Shown: positions 32,944 through 42,359, counted from the stretch's first letter. The stretch: DNA of 64,000 nt from Williamsia soli (GCF_017377795.1 NZ_JAFRDR010000001.1:1-64000); one strand, 5' to 3'. The notes: generated by a model not told the origin, from the letters alone. Made by a program: numbers and translations.

Positions 32944-33220
32944 GAGTCCTCCTCGAGGTGCTGTAGGACTGTATTTCAAGTCACACTATAGAAACATCGG
33001 CACAATAGAAACATGTACAGAGATATTGCGCAGCAAGTTGGCGATCTTTTCTCTGCAGACGCGCTCGTCCAGTAACTTTACGAGTCATCTAGTAAGTTGG
33101 TTCGAAATGTGGGAGACTCAGCTCACATCCCCTGTTCCACGCCTCGCCGAGCCCGCGAGGTGTTCTTCGTCATTCCGCCATGACCCGTATCCGCCATGAC
33201 CCCTTGTTCGGAGGAACGCC
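32944..33220. promoter_or_regulatory. Divergent promoter region, PEP-utilizing operon / pyruvate carboxylase
   Basis: A 277-base AT-rich gap. It contains CACTATAGAAAC (about 32986), the ATGTACAGA element at 33008-33022, CCAGTAACTTTACG at 33067-33080 and CTAGTAAGTTGG at 33088-33099. GGAGGAACGCC is the ribosome site of pyruvate carboxylase. Confidence 0.45.
33008..33022. promoter_or_regulatory. ATGTACAGA operator-like element, copy 3
   Basis: GAAACATGTACAGAG. The nine bases ATGTACAGA are identical to the copies at 18529 and 42420; the left side differs (AAC for ACT). It lies about 65 bases upstream of the divergent minus-strand start. Confidence 0.45.
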
Positions 33221-36200
33221 ATGTTCTCGAAAGTCCTCGTAGCCAATCGCGGAGAGATCGCGGTCCGAGCATTCCGTGCCGCCGTCGAACTGGGCGCTTC
33301 GACCGTTGCGGTCTTTCCCTATGAGGACCGGAACTCCGCGCACCGGGCGAAGGCGTTCGAGTCCTATCAGATCGGTGAGACGGGGCACCCGGTCCGTGCC
33401 TACCTCTCAGTCTCCGAGATCATCGCGGCAGCGAAGCGTTCCGGTGCCGATGCGGTGTACCCGGGGTACGGGTTTCTCTCGGAGAACGCCGGCTTGGCGG
33501 CCGCCTGTGAGGCCGAGGGCATCGTGTTCGTCGGTCCGTCGGCGCAGATACTGGAGTTGACGGGTGACAAGTCCCAGGCCATCGCCGCCGCTCGCGCGGC
33601 GGGTCTCCCGGTGCTCGCCTCGTCGGCGCCCTCCGACGACGTGGAGGCGCTGATCGACGCGGCCGCCGAGATGCGATTCCCGCTGTTCGTCAAAGCGGTG
33701 GCCGGCGGTGGAGGGCGCGGGATGCGCCGCGTCGCCGGGCCGGAGCAATTACGCGAATCGATCGAGGCGGCATCGCGGGAGGCGAAGACCGCGTTCGGCG
33801 ACGGTACGGTGTTCCTCGAGCAGGCGGTCGTCGATCCCCGGCACATCGAGGTACAGATACTTGCCGACGCCACCGGAGACGTGATCCACCTGTACGAACG
33901 GGATTGCTCACTACAGCGACGGCACCAGAAGGTGGTCGAGGTCGCACCCGCCCCAGGACTGGATCCCGAACTCCGGCAACGAATCTGCGCTGATGCCGTC
34001 ACGTTCGCCCGGCACATCGGCTACACCTGCGCGGGAACCGTCGAGTTCCTCCTCGACCCGTTCGGCAACTACGTGTTCATCGAGATGAATCCGCGGATCC
34101 AGGTGGAGCACACCGTCACCGAGGAGATCACCGATGTCGATCTGGTGGGCTCGCAGCTGCGGATCGCCTCCGGTGAGACCCTCGCCGACCTCGGACTGAC
34201 GCAGGAGTCGATCGAGATCCGCGGTGCTGCCATGCAATGCCGCATCACCACGGAAGATCCGACCAATGGCTTCCGGCCGGACACCGGCCGGGTCACGGCT
34301 TATCGAACCCCCGGCGGATCCGGGGTGCGCCTCGACGGCAGCGTGGGTGTCGGCTCGGAGATCGGGTCGCACTTCGACTCGATGCTGGTCAAACTCACCT
34401 GCCGCGGTCGCGACTTCGCGACGGCCTGCGCGCGGTCGCGGCGAGCGATCGCCGAGTTCCGCGTGCGCGGCGTCTCGACGAACATCCCCTTCCTGCAAGC
34501 GGTCCTGGACAATCCGGATTTCCTCGCGTGGAACGTCACGACGACGTTCATCGAAGAGCATCCCGAGTTGTTGACGCAGAACGTCTCTGCAGACCGCGGC
34601 ACCAAGATCCTGCGCTATCTGGCGGATATCACGGTCAACCGGCCTCACGGGGAACGCCCCACGTCGGTGTACGCGATCGACAAGTTGCCGACCGTCGATC
34701 TGGCTGCCCGCCCCGAACCGGGGTCCCGGGACCGGCTCCTCCGGCTGGGTCCGGGCGGGTTCGCGGCCGATCTCAGAGCCGCCACCGCGCTGGCCGTCAC
34801 CGACACGACCTTCCGCGATGCCCACCAGTCCCTGCTCGCGACCCGGGTCCGCACCCGCGATCTCGTCACCGTCGCGCCGCATGTCGCGCGTTTGACCCCG
34901 CGGTTGTTGTCCGTCGAGGCCTGGGGCGGCGCGACCTACGACGTCGCGTTGCGCTTCTTGCACGAGGATCCGTGGGAACGTCTCGCCGCGCTCCGCGCAG
35001 AGATGCCGAACATCTGCCTGCAGATGCTGCTGCGCGGCCGTAACACCGTCGGGTACACGGCATACCCGGACGAGGTCACCCACGCGTTCGTCCGCGAGGC
35101 GACCGACACCGGCGTCGACATCTTCCGGATCTTCGACGCGCTCAACAACATCGATCAGATGCGTCCGGCAATCGACGCGGTCCTGGAGACCGGGACGGCC
35201 GTTGCCGAAGTGGCGATGTCGTACACCGGCGACCTCGCCGATCCACGCGAGACGCTGTACACGCTGGACTACTATCTGCGACTCGCAGAGCAGTTGGTCG
35301 AGGCAGGTGCGCATGTCCTGGCCATCAAGGACATGGCCGGTCTGCTTCGTCCCGCCGCGGCGTCCACATTGGTCACCGCGTTGCGTTCACGTTTCGACCT
35401 CCCGGTGCACCTGCACACCCACGACACGCCGGGTGGTCAGCTCGCGACCTACTACGCCGCCTGGCAGGCGGGTGTCGATGCCGTGGACGGCGCCAGCGCA
35501 GCGCTCGCCGGTACCACCAGCCAGCCTGCGTTGTCGGCCATCGTCGCCGCGACCGACCACACCGACCGCGCGACCGGACTCGACCTCACCGCTGTCTGTG
35601 ATCTCGAACCCTATTGGGCAGCAGTGCGATCTGCGTATGCACCTTTCGAATCCGGACTTCCGGCACCCACCGGGCGGGTCTACACGCACGAGATCCCCGG
35701 TGGCCAGCTGTCCAATCTGCGTCAGCAGGCCGATGCTCTCGGCCTTGCCCACCGCTTCGAGGACATCGAAGCGGCCTACGCGGGTGCCGACCGGATCCTC
35801 GGCCGCCTGATCAAGGTGACGCCGTCGTCGAAGGTCGTCGGAGATCTGGCGTTGTCGCTGGTTGGTGCGGATGCCACGGCGGCTGACTTCGAGGCCGACC
35901 CCGCCGGCTACGACATCCCAGCGTCGGTGATCGACTTCCTGCGCGGAGACCTGGGTGAACCTGCCGGTGGCTGGCCCGAACCCTTGCGCTCTCGTGCGCT
36001 GGCCGGTCGCGCAGAGCCCCGCGCGACCGTCCCGCTGACCGAGGCGGACACCACCGCACTCGGCGCCGGGTCGCGCGAGCGGCGAGAGGCTTTGAACCGG
36101 TTGCTGTTCCCGGGGCCGACCGCCGAGTTCGAGTCGCACCGCGACAACTACGGCGACACCTCGCAGCTGTCGACCAACCAGTATTTCTACGGTCTGCGGC

Positions 36201-36604
36201 AGGACGAGGAGCACCGGGTGCAGCTCGAAAAGGGCGTGGAACTGCTCATCGGTCTCGAGGCGATCTCCGACCCGGACGCGAACGGGATGCGCAACGTCCT
36301 GTGCATCCTCAACGGTCAGCTGCGTCCGGTCCAGATTCGCGATCGGAGCATCGAGACGACCACACGTTCGGCTGAGAGGGCCGACCGTACCGACCCCGGA
36401 CATCTACCGGCGCCGTTCACCGGGGTGGTGACGCTGTCGGTAAAAGAGGGCGACACCATCGCGCAGGGCGAATCGGTGGGTTCGATCGAGGCAATGAAGA
36501 TGGAAGCGACCATCACTGCCACCAAGGCGGGCGTCGTGACCAGGATCCCCATCAGCCGGGGCGCACAGGTCGACGGTGGAGACCTGCTGCTCGTCGTCGG
36601 CTAG
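33221..36604 (+). CDS. pyc: Pyruvate carboxylase
   Basis: A full-length 1127-residue biotin-dependent pyruvate carboxylase, making oxaloacetate from pyruvate, bicarbonate and ATP. Residues 1-450 are the biotin carboxylase (KVLVANRGEIAVRAFRAA, FVKAVAGGGGRGMRRV, FIEMNPRIQVEHTVTEEITD). Residues about 530-830 are the carboxyltransferase barrel (VTDTTFRDAHQSLLATRVRT, AIKDMAGLLRP, LHLHTHDTPGG-like VHLHTHDTPGG). The C-terminal carrier domain has the biotinyl Lys in IEAMKMEATI. GGAGGAACGCC precedes the ATG. Its placement in the catabolic block, with an SDR behind it, suggests the pathway delivers pyruvate that must be fed into the citric acid cycle. Confidence 0.96.
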   Translation: MFSKVLVANRGEIAVRAFRAAVELGASTVAVFPYEDRNSAHRAKAFESYQIGETGHPVRAYLSVSEIIAAAKRSGADAVYPGYGFLSENAGLAAACEAEGIVFVGPSAQILELTGDKSQAIAAARAAGLPVLASSAPSDDVEALIDAAAEMRFPLFVKAVAGGGGRGMRRVAGPEQLRESIEAASREAKTAFGDGTVFLEQAVVDPRHIEVQILADATGDVIHLYERDCSLQRRHQKVVEVAPAPGLDPELRQRICADAVTFARHIGYTCAGTVEFLLDPFGNYVFIEMNPRIQVEHTVTEEITDVDLVGSQLRIASGETLADLGLTQESIEIRGAAMQCRITTEDPTNGFRPDTGRVTAYRTPGGSGVRLDGSVGVGSEIGSHFDSMLVKLTCRGRDFATACARSRRAIAEFRVRGVSTNIPFLQAVLDNPDFLAWNVTTTFIEEHPELLTQNVSADRGTKILRYLADITVNRPHGERPTSVYAIDKLPTVDLAARPEPGSRDRLLRLGPGGFAADLRAATALAVTDTTFRDAHQSLLATRVRTRDLVTVAPHVARLTPRLLSVEAWGGATYDVALRFLHEDPWERLAALRAEMPNICLQMLLRGRNTVGYTAYPDEVTHAFVREATDTGVDIFRIFDALNNIDQMRPAIDAVLETGTAVAEVAMSYTGDLADPRETLYTLDYYLRLAEQLVEAGAHVLAIKDMAGLLRPAAASTLVTALRSRFDLPVHLHTHDTPGGQLATYYAAWQAGVDAVDGASAALAGTTSQPALSAIVAATDHTDRATGLDLTAVCDLEPYWAAVRSAYAPFESGLPAPTGRVYTHEIPGGQLSNLRQQADALGLAHRFEDIEAAYAGADRILGRLIKVTPSSKVVGDLALSLVGADATAADFEADPAGYDIPASVIDFLRGDLGEPAGGWPEPLRSRALAGRAEPRATVPLTEADTTALGAGSRERREALNRLLFPGPTAEFESHRDNYGDTSQLSTNQYFYGLRQDEEHRVQLEKGVELLIGLEAISDPDANGMRNVLCILNGQLRPVQIRDRSIETTTRSAERADRTDPGHLPAPFTGVVTLSVKEGDTIAQGESVGSIEAMKMEATITATKAGVVTRIPISRGAQVDGGDLLLVVG

Positions 36605-36661
36605 ATCAAGGGTGCGGGCGCGATGTCGCCCGTGACCAACAATCCGAAGGAGTGAGAACAC

Positions 36662-37501
36662 ATGACCGGTCGGTTCGAGGGCAAAGTCGCCTTCATCACG
36701 GGAGCTGCACGAGGACAGGGACGTTCGCACGCGATTCGTCTTGCCGAAGAAGGCGCGGACATCATCGCGATCGACATCTGTCGGCCGATCGAGAGCGTGA
36801 CGCCGTTCTATTCGCTGGCGGATCCCTCCGACCTCGCGGAGACCGTGCGCCTGGTCGAGGGTCTGGACAGACGCATTGTGGCGCGGGAGGTGGATGTCCG
36901 TGACCTCTCGGCGCTCACCGCCGCTCTCGACGAAGGCGTTGCTGCACTGGGGGGTTTGGACATCGTTCTGGCCAACGCCGGCATCTTCATCAGTCATGAC
37001 GCCGACGGCATGCCGGAAGAGGCATGGCGTGACGTCCTGGACATCAATCTGACCGGTGTCTTCTTCACAGCGCACGCCGCCATCCCGCACCTCAAGAAGC
37101 GGGGTGCCGGCGTCATCCTGCTGACCAGCTCCACTGCCGGAATGCAAGGCTACGCAAATGCGCCGCACTACACGGCGAGCAAGCACGGCGTGGTCGGGTT
37201 GATGAAGAGTCTCGCGCAGGAACTCGGCCCCTTCGGCATCCGGGTCAACACGGTGCACCCGACCGGTGTGGATACCCCGATGATCCAAAACGAACGAACC
37301 TGGGGATTGTTCTCCCCGGACGACCCGAATCCCACTCGCGAGGCCGCCGCCGAGGCGATGAAGGTGACCAACCTGCTTCCGGTTCCATGGATCGACCCTC
37401 GCGACGTGAGCAACCTAGTGGCCTGGCTGGCCTCCGACGAGGCGCGTTACGTGACGGCGTCGCAGTATTCCGTCGATGCGGGCGCGGTGAACAAGCCGTG
37501 A
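36662..37501 (+). CDS. Mycofactocin-coupled-type SDR (carveol dehydrogenase-like)
   Basis: A 279-residue SDR with the hallmark start GKVAFITGAARGQGRSHAIR followed by EEGADIIAIDICRPI. This pattern belongs to the TIGR03971 group, which includes carveol dehydrogenase and contains nicotinoproteins whose tightly bound NAD is recycled by mycofactocin. The catalytic residues are in LLTSSTAGMQGY and PHYTASKHGVVGLMKSLA. The end is YVTASQYSVDAGAVNKP. AAGGAG lies before the ATG. It is the second gene after pyruvate carboxylase. Known members act on terpene-type secondary alcohols, so a cyclic alcohol is a reasonable substrate class. Confidence 0.9.
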   Translation: MTGRFEGKVAFITGAARGQGRSHAIRLAEEGADIIAIDICRPIESVTPFYSLADPSDLAETVRLVEGLDRRIVAREVDVRDLSALTAALDEGVAALGGLDIVLANAGIFISHDADGMPEEAWRDVLDINLTGVFFTAHAAIPHLKKRGAGVILLTSSTAGMQGYANAPHYTASKHGVVGLMKSLAQELGPFGIRVNTVHPTGVDTPMIQNERTWGLFSPDDPNPTREAAAEAMKVTNLLPVPWIDPRDVSNLVAWLASDEARYVTASQYSVDAGAVNKP

Positions 37502-37549
37502 TGAAACCCTGATACTCCTGCTCCACAGCACAAACGAGCCGGAAATACT

Positions 37550-37579
37550 AAGACGAGCCACCTACAGGTGGCTCGTCTT
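37550..37579. terminator. Bidirectional terminator hairpin
   Basis: AAGACGAGCCACCT and AGGTGGCTCGTCTT form a perfect 14-base-pair stem with a two-base turn (13 pairs with a four-base loop is more realistic). It sits between the convergent SDR stop at 37501 and dehydrogenase stop at 37601, so it can end both transcripts. Confidence 0.85.
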
Positions 37580-37600
37580 CGTATAGGTGGATCGTTTGGT

Positions 37601-38656
37601 TCAGCTCACGAGCGCGGCAGCAACCGTCTCGGCGTGCACGGCGGTGTTGCCGAAGAGTAGTTCGCTCGTCTTGGCACGACGGAAGTACCTGTGCAGCGGG
37701 TGTTCCCAGGTGAACCCGATGCCGCCGTGGATCTGGACGGACTCCTCTGCCGCGAAGGTTGCGGCCCGTGAGGCCAGCACCCGGGCGGTCGCTGCAGCGA
37801 CGGACAGTTCGTTGTGACTGCGGGTGTCCGCCTCGGCCGCATCGAGCACCGCGGCCTCCGCGAGTTCGATCGCGACGAGCATGTCGGTGAGCCGATGCTT
37901 GATCGACTGGAACGATCCGATGGCCCGACCGAACTGGTGCCGGGTCGTGGCGTACTCCACGGACATCTCGAGGCAAGCGCGCGCCGCCCCCACCTGCTCG
38001 GCGGCGAGTGCGGTGATCGCAACGGCCTGCGCCTTCGCCAGACCTGCCGCGAGATCATCGCCGCCGATGCGCTGGGCCGGCGCCGCTGTGAACTCCACAC
38101 GTGCGAGTGGTCTGGTGAAGTCGAGGGATTCGCGTGCGGTGCGGACCACGCCGTCGGCGTCACCGGCGATGATCGCCAACTCCGGACCGGACGACCCGTC
38201 GGCGACCACGACGAGCAGGTCGGCGTCTGCACCGGAGACCACGGCTTCCTGCGCGCCATCGAGGACGAGCGTGTCTCCGTCACCACCGGACGCCGTGATC
38301 GACGACGTCGCAAAGGGGTAACCGGTCACGAGTGCGGCGGTCACGCTGCCGTCCGCGATGGTCGGCAGATGTTGTGCCCTGGCGTCTTCCGAACCCGCAT
38401 GCAGCAGGGTGAAACCCGCCAGGATCACCGACGAGAAGTACGGTGCGGCACCGAGTGATCTACCCAGCTCGGCCATCACCACCGCGGTGTCCTTCAAGGT
38501 GAATCCGGCTCCACCGTAGGTCTCCGGGAACGGGACCTCGGTCAGTCCCATCTCCAGCAAGGCGCTCCAGACGTCGTCGCCCGCTGCGGTCCGTGCCAGT
38601 GACGACCGGAGACTGGATTCGAGATCGCGTTGTTCGACCGTCAATTCGAGTGGCAT
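37601..38656 (-). CDS. Acyl-CoA dehydrogenase (smaller-subunit type)
   Basis: A 351-residue acyl-CoA dehydrogenase-family protein. It starts MPLELTVEQRDLESSLRSSL and has FPETYGGAGFTLKDTAVVMA, RHQFGRAIGSFQSIKHRLTD and SVQIHGGIGFTWEHPLHRYF. It ends HAETVAAALVS. It is similar in plan to the gene at 14159 and lies 10 bases after its longer partner at 38667, so the two should form a heteromeric enzyme. It is the last gene of the operon that starts with the ligase at 42359. Confidence 0.92.
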   Translation of the reverse strand: MPLELTVEQRDLESSLRSSLARTAAGDDVWSALLEMGLTEVPFPETYGGAGFTLKDTAVVMAELGRSLGAAPYFSSVILAGFTLLHAGSEDARAQHLPTIADGSVTAALVTGYPFATSSITASGGDGDTLVLDGAQEAVVSGADADLLVVVADGSSGPELAIIAGDADGVVRTARESLDFTRPLARVEFTAAPAQRIGGDDLAAGLAKAQAVAITALAAEQVGAARACLEMSVEYATTRHQFGRAIGSFQSIKHRLTDMLVAIELAEAAVLDAAEADTRSHNELSVAAATARVLASRAATFAAEESVQIHGGIGFTWEHPLHRYFRRAKTSELLFGNTAVHAETVAAALVS

Positions 38657-38666
38657 TGCCGAGCTC

Positions 38667-39893
38667 CTAACGTGGTTCGCGGGGCAGGCCGAGCCCGCGT
38701 TCGCCGATGATGTTTCGCTGTATCTCGTCCGAGCCGCCGGCGATGCGATAGCCGGGCGCGCCCAGGAGATGTTCGGTCCACGCGAACGTGTTCAGTTCTC
38801 CGGTGTCGGCGAGGATTTTCGGCCCGAGGAACGACGCGGCAGCGTCGCCGATCCGCTTGAGATTCTGGGTCCAGACGAGCTTGCCGATCGACCCCTCTAC
38901 TCCAGGAACGGCTCCCGATTGCTCACGTTCAGCGTACCGAGCCACCATCAGCGCCGAGGCGCGCTCGTAGATCACGGCGTCTGCTAGTTGCTGTCGTACC
39001 AGGGGGTCGTCGGTGATGCCCATGCTCTTGGCCAGCCGCACGAGGTCGGCGCTGTTGCCGCCGGCGCTGACGATGCCGGCGCTCGAATTGCGTTCGAATC
39101 CAAGCGTTGTGAGCGCGACCTTCCAACCGTCGCCCTCGGCACCGATGCGCAGCGAGTCCGGGAGTTCGACGTCGGTGAGGAAGACCTCGTTGAAGGTCGA
39201 ACCGCCAGAGCTCTGTCGAATGGGACGTACGTCGACCCCCGGCGCGTCCATCGGCACCATGAACGCCGTCATCCCACGGTGTTTGGCGACGGTGGTGTCG
39301 GTGCGGGCGATGAGCAGGCCCCACTCAGAGAACTGCGCGCCCGAGCTCCAGACCTTCTGCCCGTTGACCCGCCAGGTGTCGCCGGACTTCACGGCCTTGG
39401 TCGAGAGGCCGGCGAGATCCGATCCTGCACCCGGCTCCGAGAACAGCTGGCAGCACAGGAGGTCGGTCCGCAGGAAAGGTCTGACGAAGTGTTTCTTCTG
39501 GTCCTCGGTACCCAGCACGTGCAGGGTCGGCGCCACCAATTCGACAGTGACCAGCACGGTCTCGTGACGGTCTGGTGTGTTGTATTGCCGCTCGAGGCCT
39601 ACGTACACTCGTTCGTGGCTCGCCGTGAGGCCTGCACCACCCCACTCAGAACCCCAGGTGATCGCGCCGAATCCGGCGTCGACCCTGCGCCGCTGCCAGT
39701 CCCGCGCGGCGTCGATCAGTGCCCGTTCCTCGTCGTGGGTGTGGTTGTGGAAGATCGCATAATTGGGGTCTGGGGCGACCGTCGATTCGCTCTCCCGCCG
39801 GTCGAGGTGCTCATCGAGCCAGGCAACGCACTTCTCTGAGAACGCGTCCAGGTCGATGACCTGTGCTTCGCCCGAACCGGGTGCCGGCGTCAT
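38667..39893 (-). CDS. Acyl-CoA dehydrogenase (larger-subunit type)
   Basis: A 408-residue acyl-CoA dehydrogenase. CQLFSEPGAGSDLAGLST, WRVNGQKVWSSGAQFSEWG and GGSDEIQRNIIGERGLGLP are nearly the same as in the protein at 12900, so the two are paralogues. The ATG at 39893 overlaps the crotonase stop by four bases. A 43-residue upstream extension of the frame is Arg-rich and is not used. With the shorter protein at 37601 it probably forms an alpha2-beta2 dehydrogenase for a bulky acyl-CoA. Confidence 0.92.
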   Translation of the reverse strand: MTPAPGSGEAQVIDLDAFSEKCVAWLDEHLDRRESESTVAPDPNYAIFHNHTHDEERALIDAARDWQRRRVDAGFGAITWGSEWGGAGLTASHERVYVGLERQYNTPDRHETVLVTVELVAPTLHVLGTEDQKKHFVRPFLRTDLLCCQLFSEPGAGSDLAGLSTKAVKSGDTWRVNGQKVWSSGAQFSEWGLLIARTDTTVAKHRGMTAFMVPMDAPGVDVRPIRQSSGGSTFNEVFLTDVELPDSLRIGAEGDGWKVALTTLGFERNSSAGIVSAGGNSADLVRLAKSMGITDDPLVRQQLADAVIYERASALMVARYAEREQSGAVPGVEGSIGKLVWTQNLKRIGDAAASFLGPKILADTGELNTFAWTEHLLGAPGYRIAGGSDEIQRNIIGERGLGLPREPR

Positions 39894-40672
39894 GGCTTCT
39901 TTCCTTTCGCCATCTCCGCGATCCTGGCCTCGACGGCCTTCTTGGAGTCGGGGTGTTCGGATAGGCGGACGGTAAAGGTCTGTTCGAGTTCGTAGCCACG
40001 CTTGAGGTCGACGTCTTCGCATCCGTTCAACGACTGCTTCGCGAGGGTCAGCGCATATCGGCTCTTCGCGGCGATGACGCGCGCCCGCGACATCGCGACC
40101 TCGAGGAGGTCGTCGTGGGGCACCACGTCGATCGGGGCACCCCAGCTGCGCAGGGTCTCGGCGTCGACGGGTTCGGCGGTGAAGAACATGCGGCGCATCG
40201 CCTGTTGCGGAAGCATCCTGGCGGTGAACCGGCCTCCACCCAGTACGCCGACGCCCATTTCCGGCAGGCCGAACGTCGCCCGGTCGGAGGCGACGACGAT
40301 GTCGCTGAGCGAGGCCAAAGCGAGACCGCTGCCGAGAGCGGGACCGTTGATCGCAGCAATGACTGGCAGCGCGCAGTCGTACAGCCCGAAGAGTGCGCGT
40401 CGCACGCTGCGCATCTCGACGTCGCCGCTGACCGCATCCATCACCCGAAAGTTGCCGAGATCGTTTCCTGCACAGAAGATCCGGCCCCGGCCGGTGAGTA
40501 CGACGGCCCGGATGTCCTGATTGTCGGACAGGGCGTCGAAGACCTCGGCGATCTCGTGATACATCTGCGTGTCGATCGCGTTCACCTTGCCGCGTGCGAG
40601 TTCGACGAGTGCAATACCCGATTCCGGCTCGGTGACGACGAGGTGTTCGATCCCAGGCGTCTGAACAGTCAT
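39890..40672 (-). CDS. Enoyl-CoA hydratase/isomerase (crotonase) family protein
   Basis: A 260-residue crotonase-fold protein. The oxyanion-hole regions are RGRIFCAGNDLGNF and INGPALGSGLALASLSD. The second catalytic Glu is kept in ATFGLPEMGVGVLGGG. The first one is not: the position that reads G-G-C-E-L-A in classical hydratases is G-S-G-L-A-L here. It may therefore catalyse isomerisation, a retro-Claisen cleavage or another crotonase reaction rather than simple hydration. The start at 40672 is preceded by AGAGG at five bases; the frame is open six codons further. It sits seven bases after the ligase stop and overlaps the next gene by four bases. Confidence 0.87.
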   Translation of the reverse strand: MTVQTPGIEHLVVTEPESGIALVELARGKVNAIDTQMYHEIAEVFDALSDNQDIRAVVLTGRGRIFCAGNDLGNFRVMDAVSGDVEMRSVRRALFGLYDCALPVIAAINGPALGSGLALASLSDIVVASDRATFGLPEMGVGVLGGGRFTARMLPQQAMRRMFFTAEPVDAETLRSWGAPIDVVPHDDLLEVAMSRARVIAAKSRYALTLAKQSLNGCEDVDLKRGYELEQTFTVRLSEHPDSKKAVEARIAEMAKGKKP

Positions 40673-40679
40673 TCGGCCT

Positions 40680-42359
40680 CTATTTCTCATGTGTCGCGGC
40701 GAACTTCATCGCCGACATCTGCGGTGGAAGCGCATTCCGATCGCGGGTCCAGTCGCGGAGCGCAAACTTCTGCACCTTGCCGCTGGCGGTCTTCGGCAGC
40801 GAATCGACCACGAAGACGCTCTCCGGAATCTTCTGGACCGCGATCTCTCGGTCGAGCAGGAATGAGTGGACCTCTCCGAGGGTGAGGTCGCGATGGTCGC
40901 GGGTCACGACGAACGCGCAGCCGCGTTCTCCCGTCCGGGGGTCCGGTCCGGCGACGACAGCGACCTCGACGACAGCAGGGTGTTCGCTGAGCTGATTCTC
41001 GACGTCGTGGGCACTGATCTTCTCGCCCGACCGGTTGATGATGTCCTTGATACGACCGACGACATGGATGCCGCCGCTGCTGTCGAACCGGCCCAGATCG
41101 CCGGTTCGAAAGAATCCATCTGGCGTGAAAGCATCTGCATTGAGGGAGGATTCGAGGTACCCGAGGAAGGTGTCGGGGCCGCGCCACATGATCTCGCCGA
41201 CGTCACCGGTCTGCGCGAGGCCACCCTTGCCGTCGGACACCAGGAGTTCGGTCGGACCGATCGGCCGCCCGTCGGTGTTTATCCGGAGATACAGCGGATC
41301 CAGGCGGTCGGCGGTGCTGACCGACGGGCCCTCGGTGGCGCCATACATCCGCACCACCGTCCCGAGTCGTTCGGTGGCCGCAGCGGTGAGTGCGTCAGGG
41401 ATGTTGGCACCGCCGCAGACGATGTACCGGATCGAGGGGGTCGGTGTGCCTGTTGTTACGGCAACGTCGAGCAGCCCACGAAGAAACGGCGTGGAGAAGA
41501 TCATGAAGCTGCCGCGTTCAGTGACGATGCGCTGCAAGGCAACCGCGGGATCCCACACGTCCTGCAGGACAACGGGTGCGCCGAGTAAAAAGGGGAGAAT
41601 CAAGGCGCAGTTGATACCGGTGACGTGGGTGACCGGTGAAGGGTTGAAGATCACGTCGGTCTCGTTGAGACCGAACCAGTCGATCATCGAGCGGTTTTCG
41701 TAGACCAACGTGTTGTGGCTGTGCAGCGCCCCTTTGGGATCGGCGGTGGTGCCCGAGGTGTACAGCAACAGGCAGACGTCGTCGGCAACCGGAGGTGCGA
41801 TGGCCCGGGTCTTGCTGATCATCGGCGTCGTGACCGAGCTCATGAGGTCGGTCCAGGTGACGGCAAGACTTCCGGCGCCGGAGGCGTCGCCGAGCGAGAT
41901 GATCCATTCGAGGTCGGGTAGGGCGGCAGCGAGGCCCCGGTACATCTCGCCGACATCGGCGCCGCGGAGCTCGGCCGGGATGAACACGACCTTGGCCCGG
42001 GACTGACCGAGGATGAAGCGTAGTTCGCGGGAGCGGTAGATGGGCACGATCGGGTTGGCGACGGCACCGATCTTCATCACGGCTTGGAAGACGATGACCG
42101 CTTCTGCGCAGTTGGGAAGCTGAAAAGACACCACGTCGTCCGGGGTGACCCCACGGGCTTGCAGTGCGGCCGCCAATCGCGTTGCTTGTAGGTCGACCTC
42201 GGCGAAGGTCAGCCGTCGGTCGCCGTCGACCACCGCTGTCGCCATGGGATAGCGCTGGGCCGCGCGGGTGAGAAAATGGCCGATCGGCTGGTCAACCCAG
42301 TACCCGCCATCGCGAAACGACTGCGCGAGTTCAGCATTCGGTGGCCGTGTTGGCAACAT
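40680..42359 (-). CDS. AMP-binding acyl-CoA ligase
   Basis: A 559-residue ANL-superfamily ligase. The phosphate loop is LLLYTSGTTADPKGALHSH, the A5 motif VVRMYGATEGPSVS, the hinge TGDLGRFDSSGGIHVVGRIK and the catalytic C-terminal Lys is in LPKTASGKVQKFALRDW. RSGEKISAHDVENQL is standard. It would form a CoA thioester at the entry of the beta-oxidation-like steps carried out by the next three genes. It is divergent from the GntR gene and shares a promoter region with it. Its similarity to cyclohexanecarboxylate/benzoate-type ligases is possible but not tested. Confidence 0.92.
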   Translation of the reverse strand: MLPTRPPNAELAQSFRDGGYWVDQPIGHFLTRAAQRYPMATAVVDGDRRLTFAEVDLQATRLAAALQARGVTPDDVVSFQLPNCAEAVIVFQAVMKIGAVANPIVPIYRSRELRFILGQSRAKVVFIPAELRGADVGEMYRGLAAALPDLEWIISLGDASGAGSLAVTWTDLMSSVTTPMISKTRAIAPPVADDVCLLLYTSGTTADPKGALHSHNTLVYENRSMIDWFGLNETDVIFNPSPVTHVTGINCALILPFLLGAPVVLQDVWDPAVALQRIVTERGSFMIFSTPFLRGLLDVAVTTGTPTPSIRYIVCGGANIPDALTAAATERLGTVVRMYGATEGPSVSTADRLDPLYLRINTDGRPIGPTELLVSDGKGGLAQTGDVGEIMWRGPDTFLGYLESSLNADAFTPDGFFRTGDLGRFDSSGGIHVVGRIKDIINRSGEKISAHDVENQLSEHPAVVEVAVVAGPDPRTGERGCAFVVTRDHRDLTLGEVHSFLLDREIAVQKIPESVFVVDSLPKTASGKVQKFALRDWTRDRNALPPQMSAMKFAATHEK

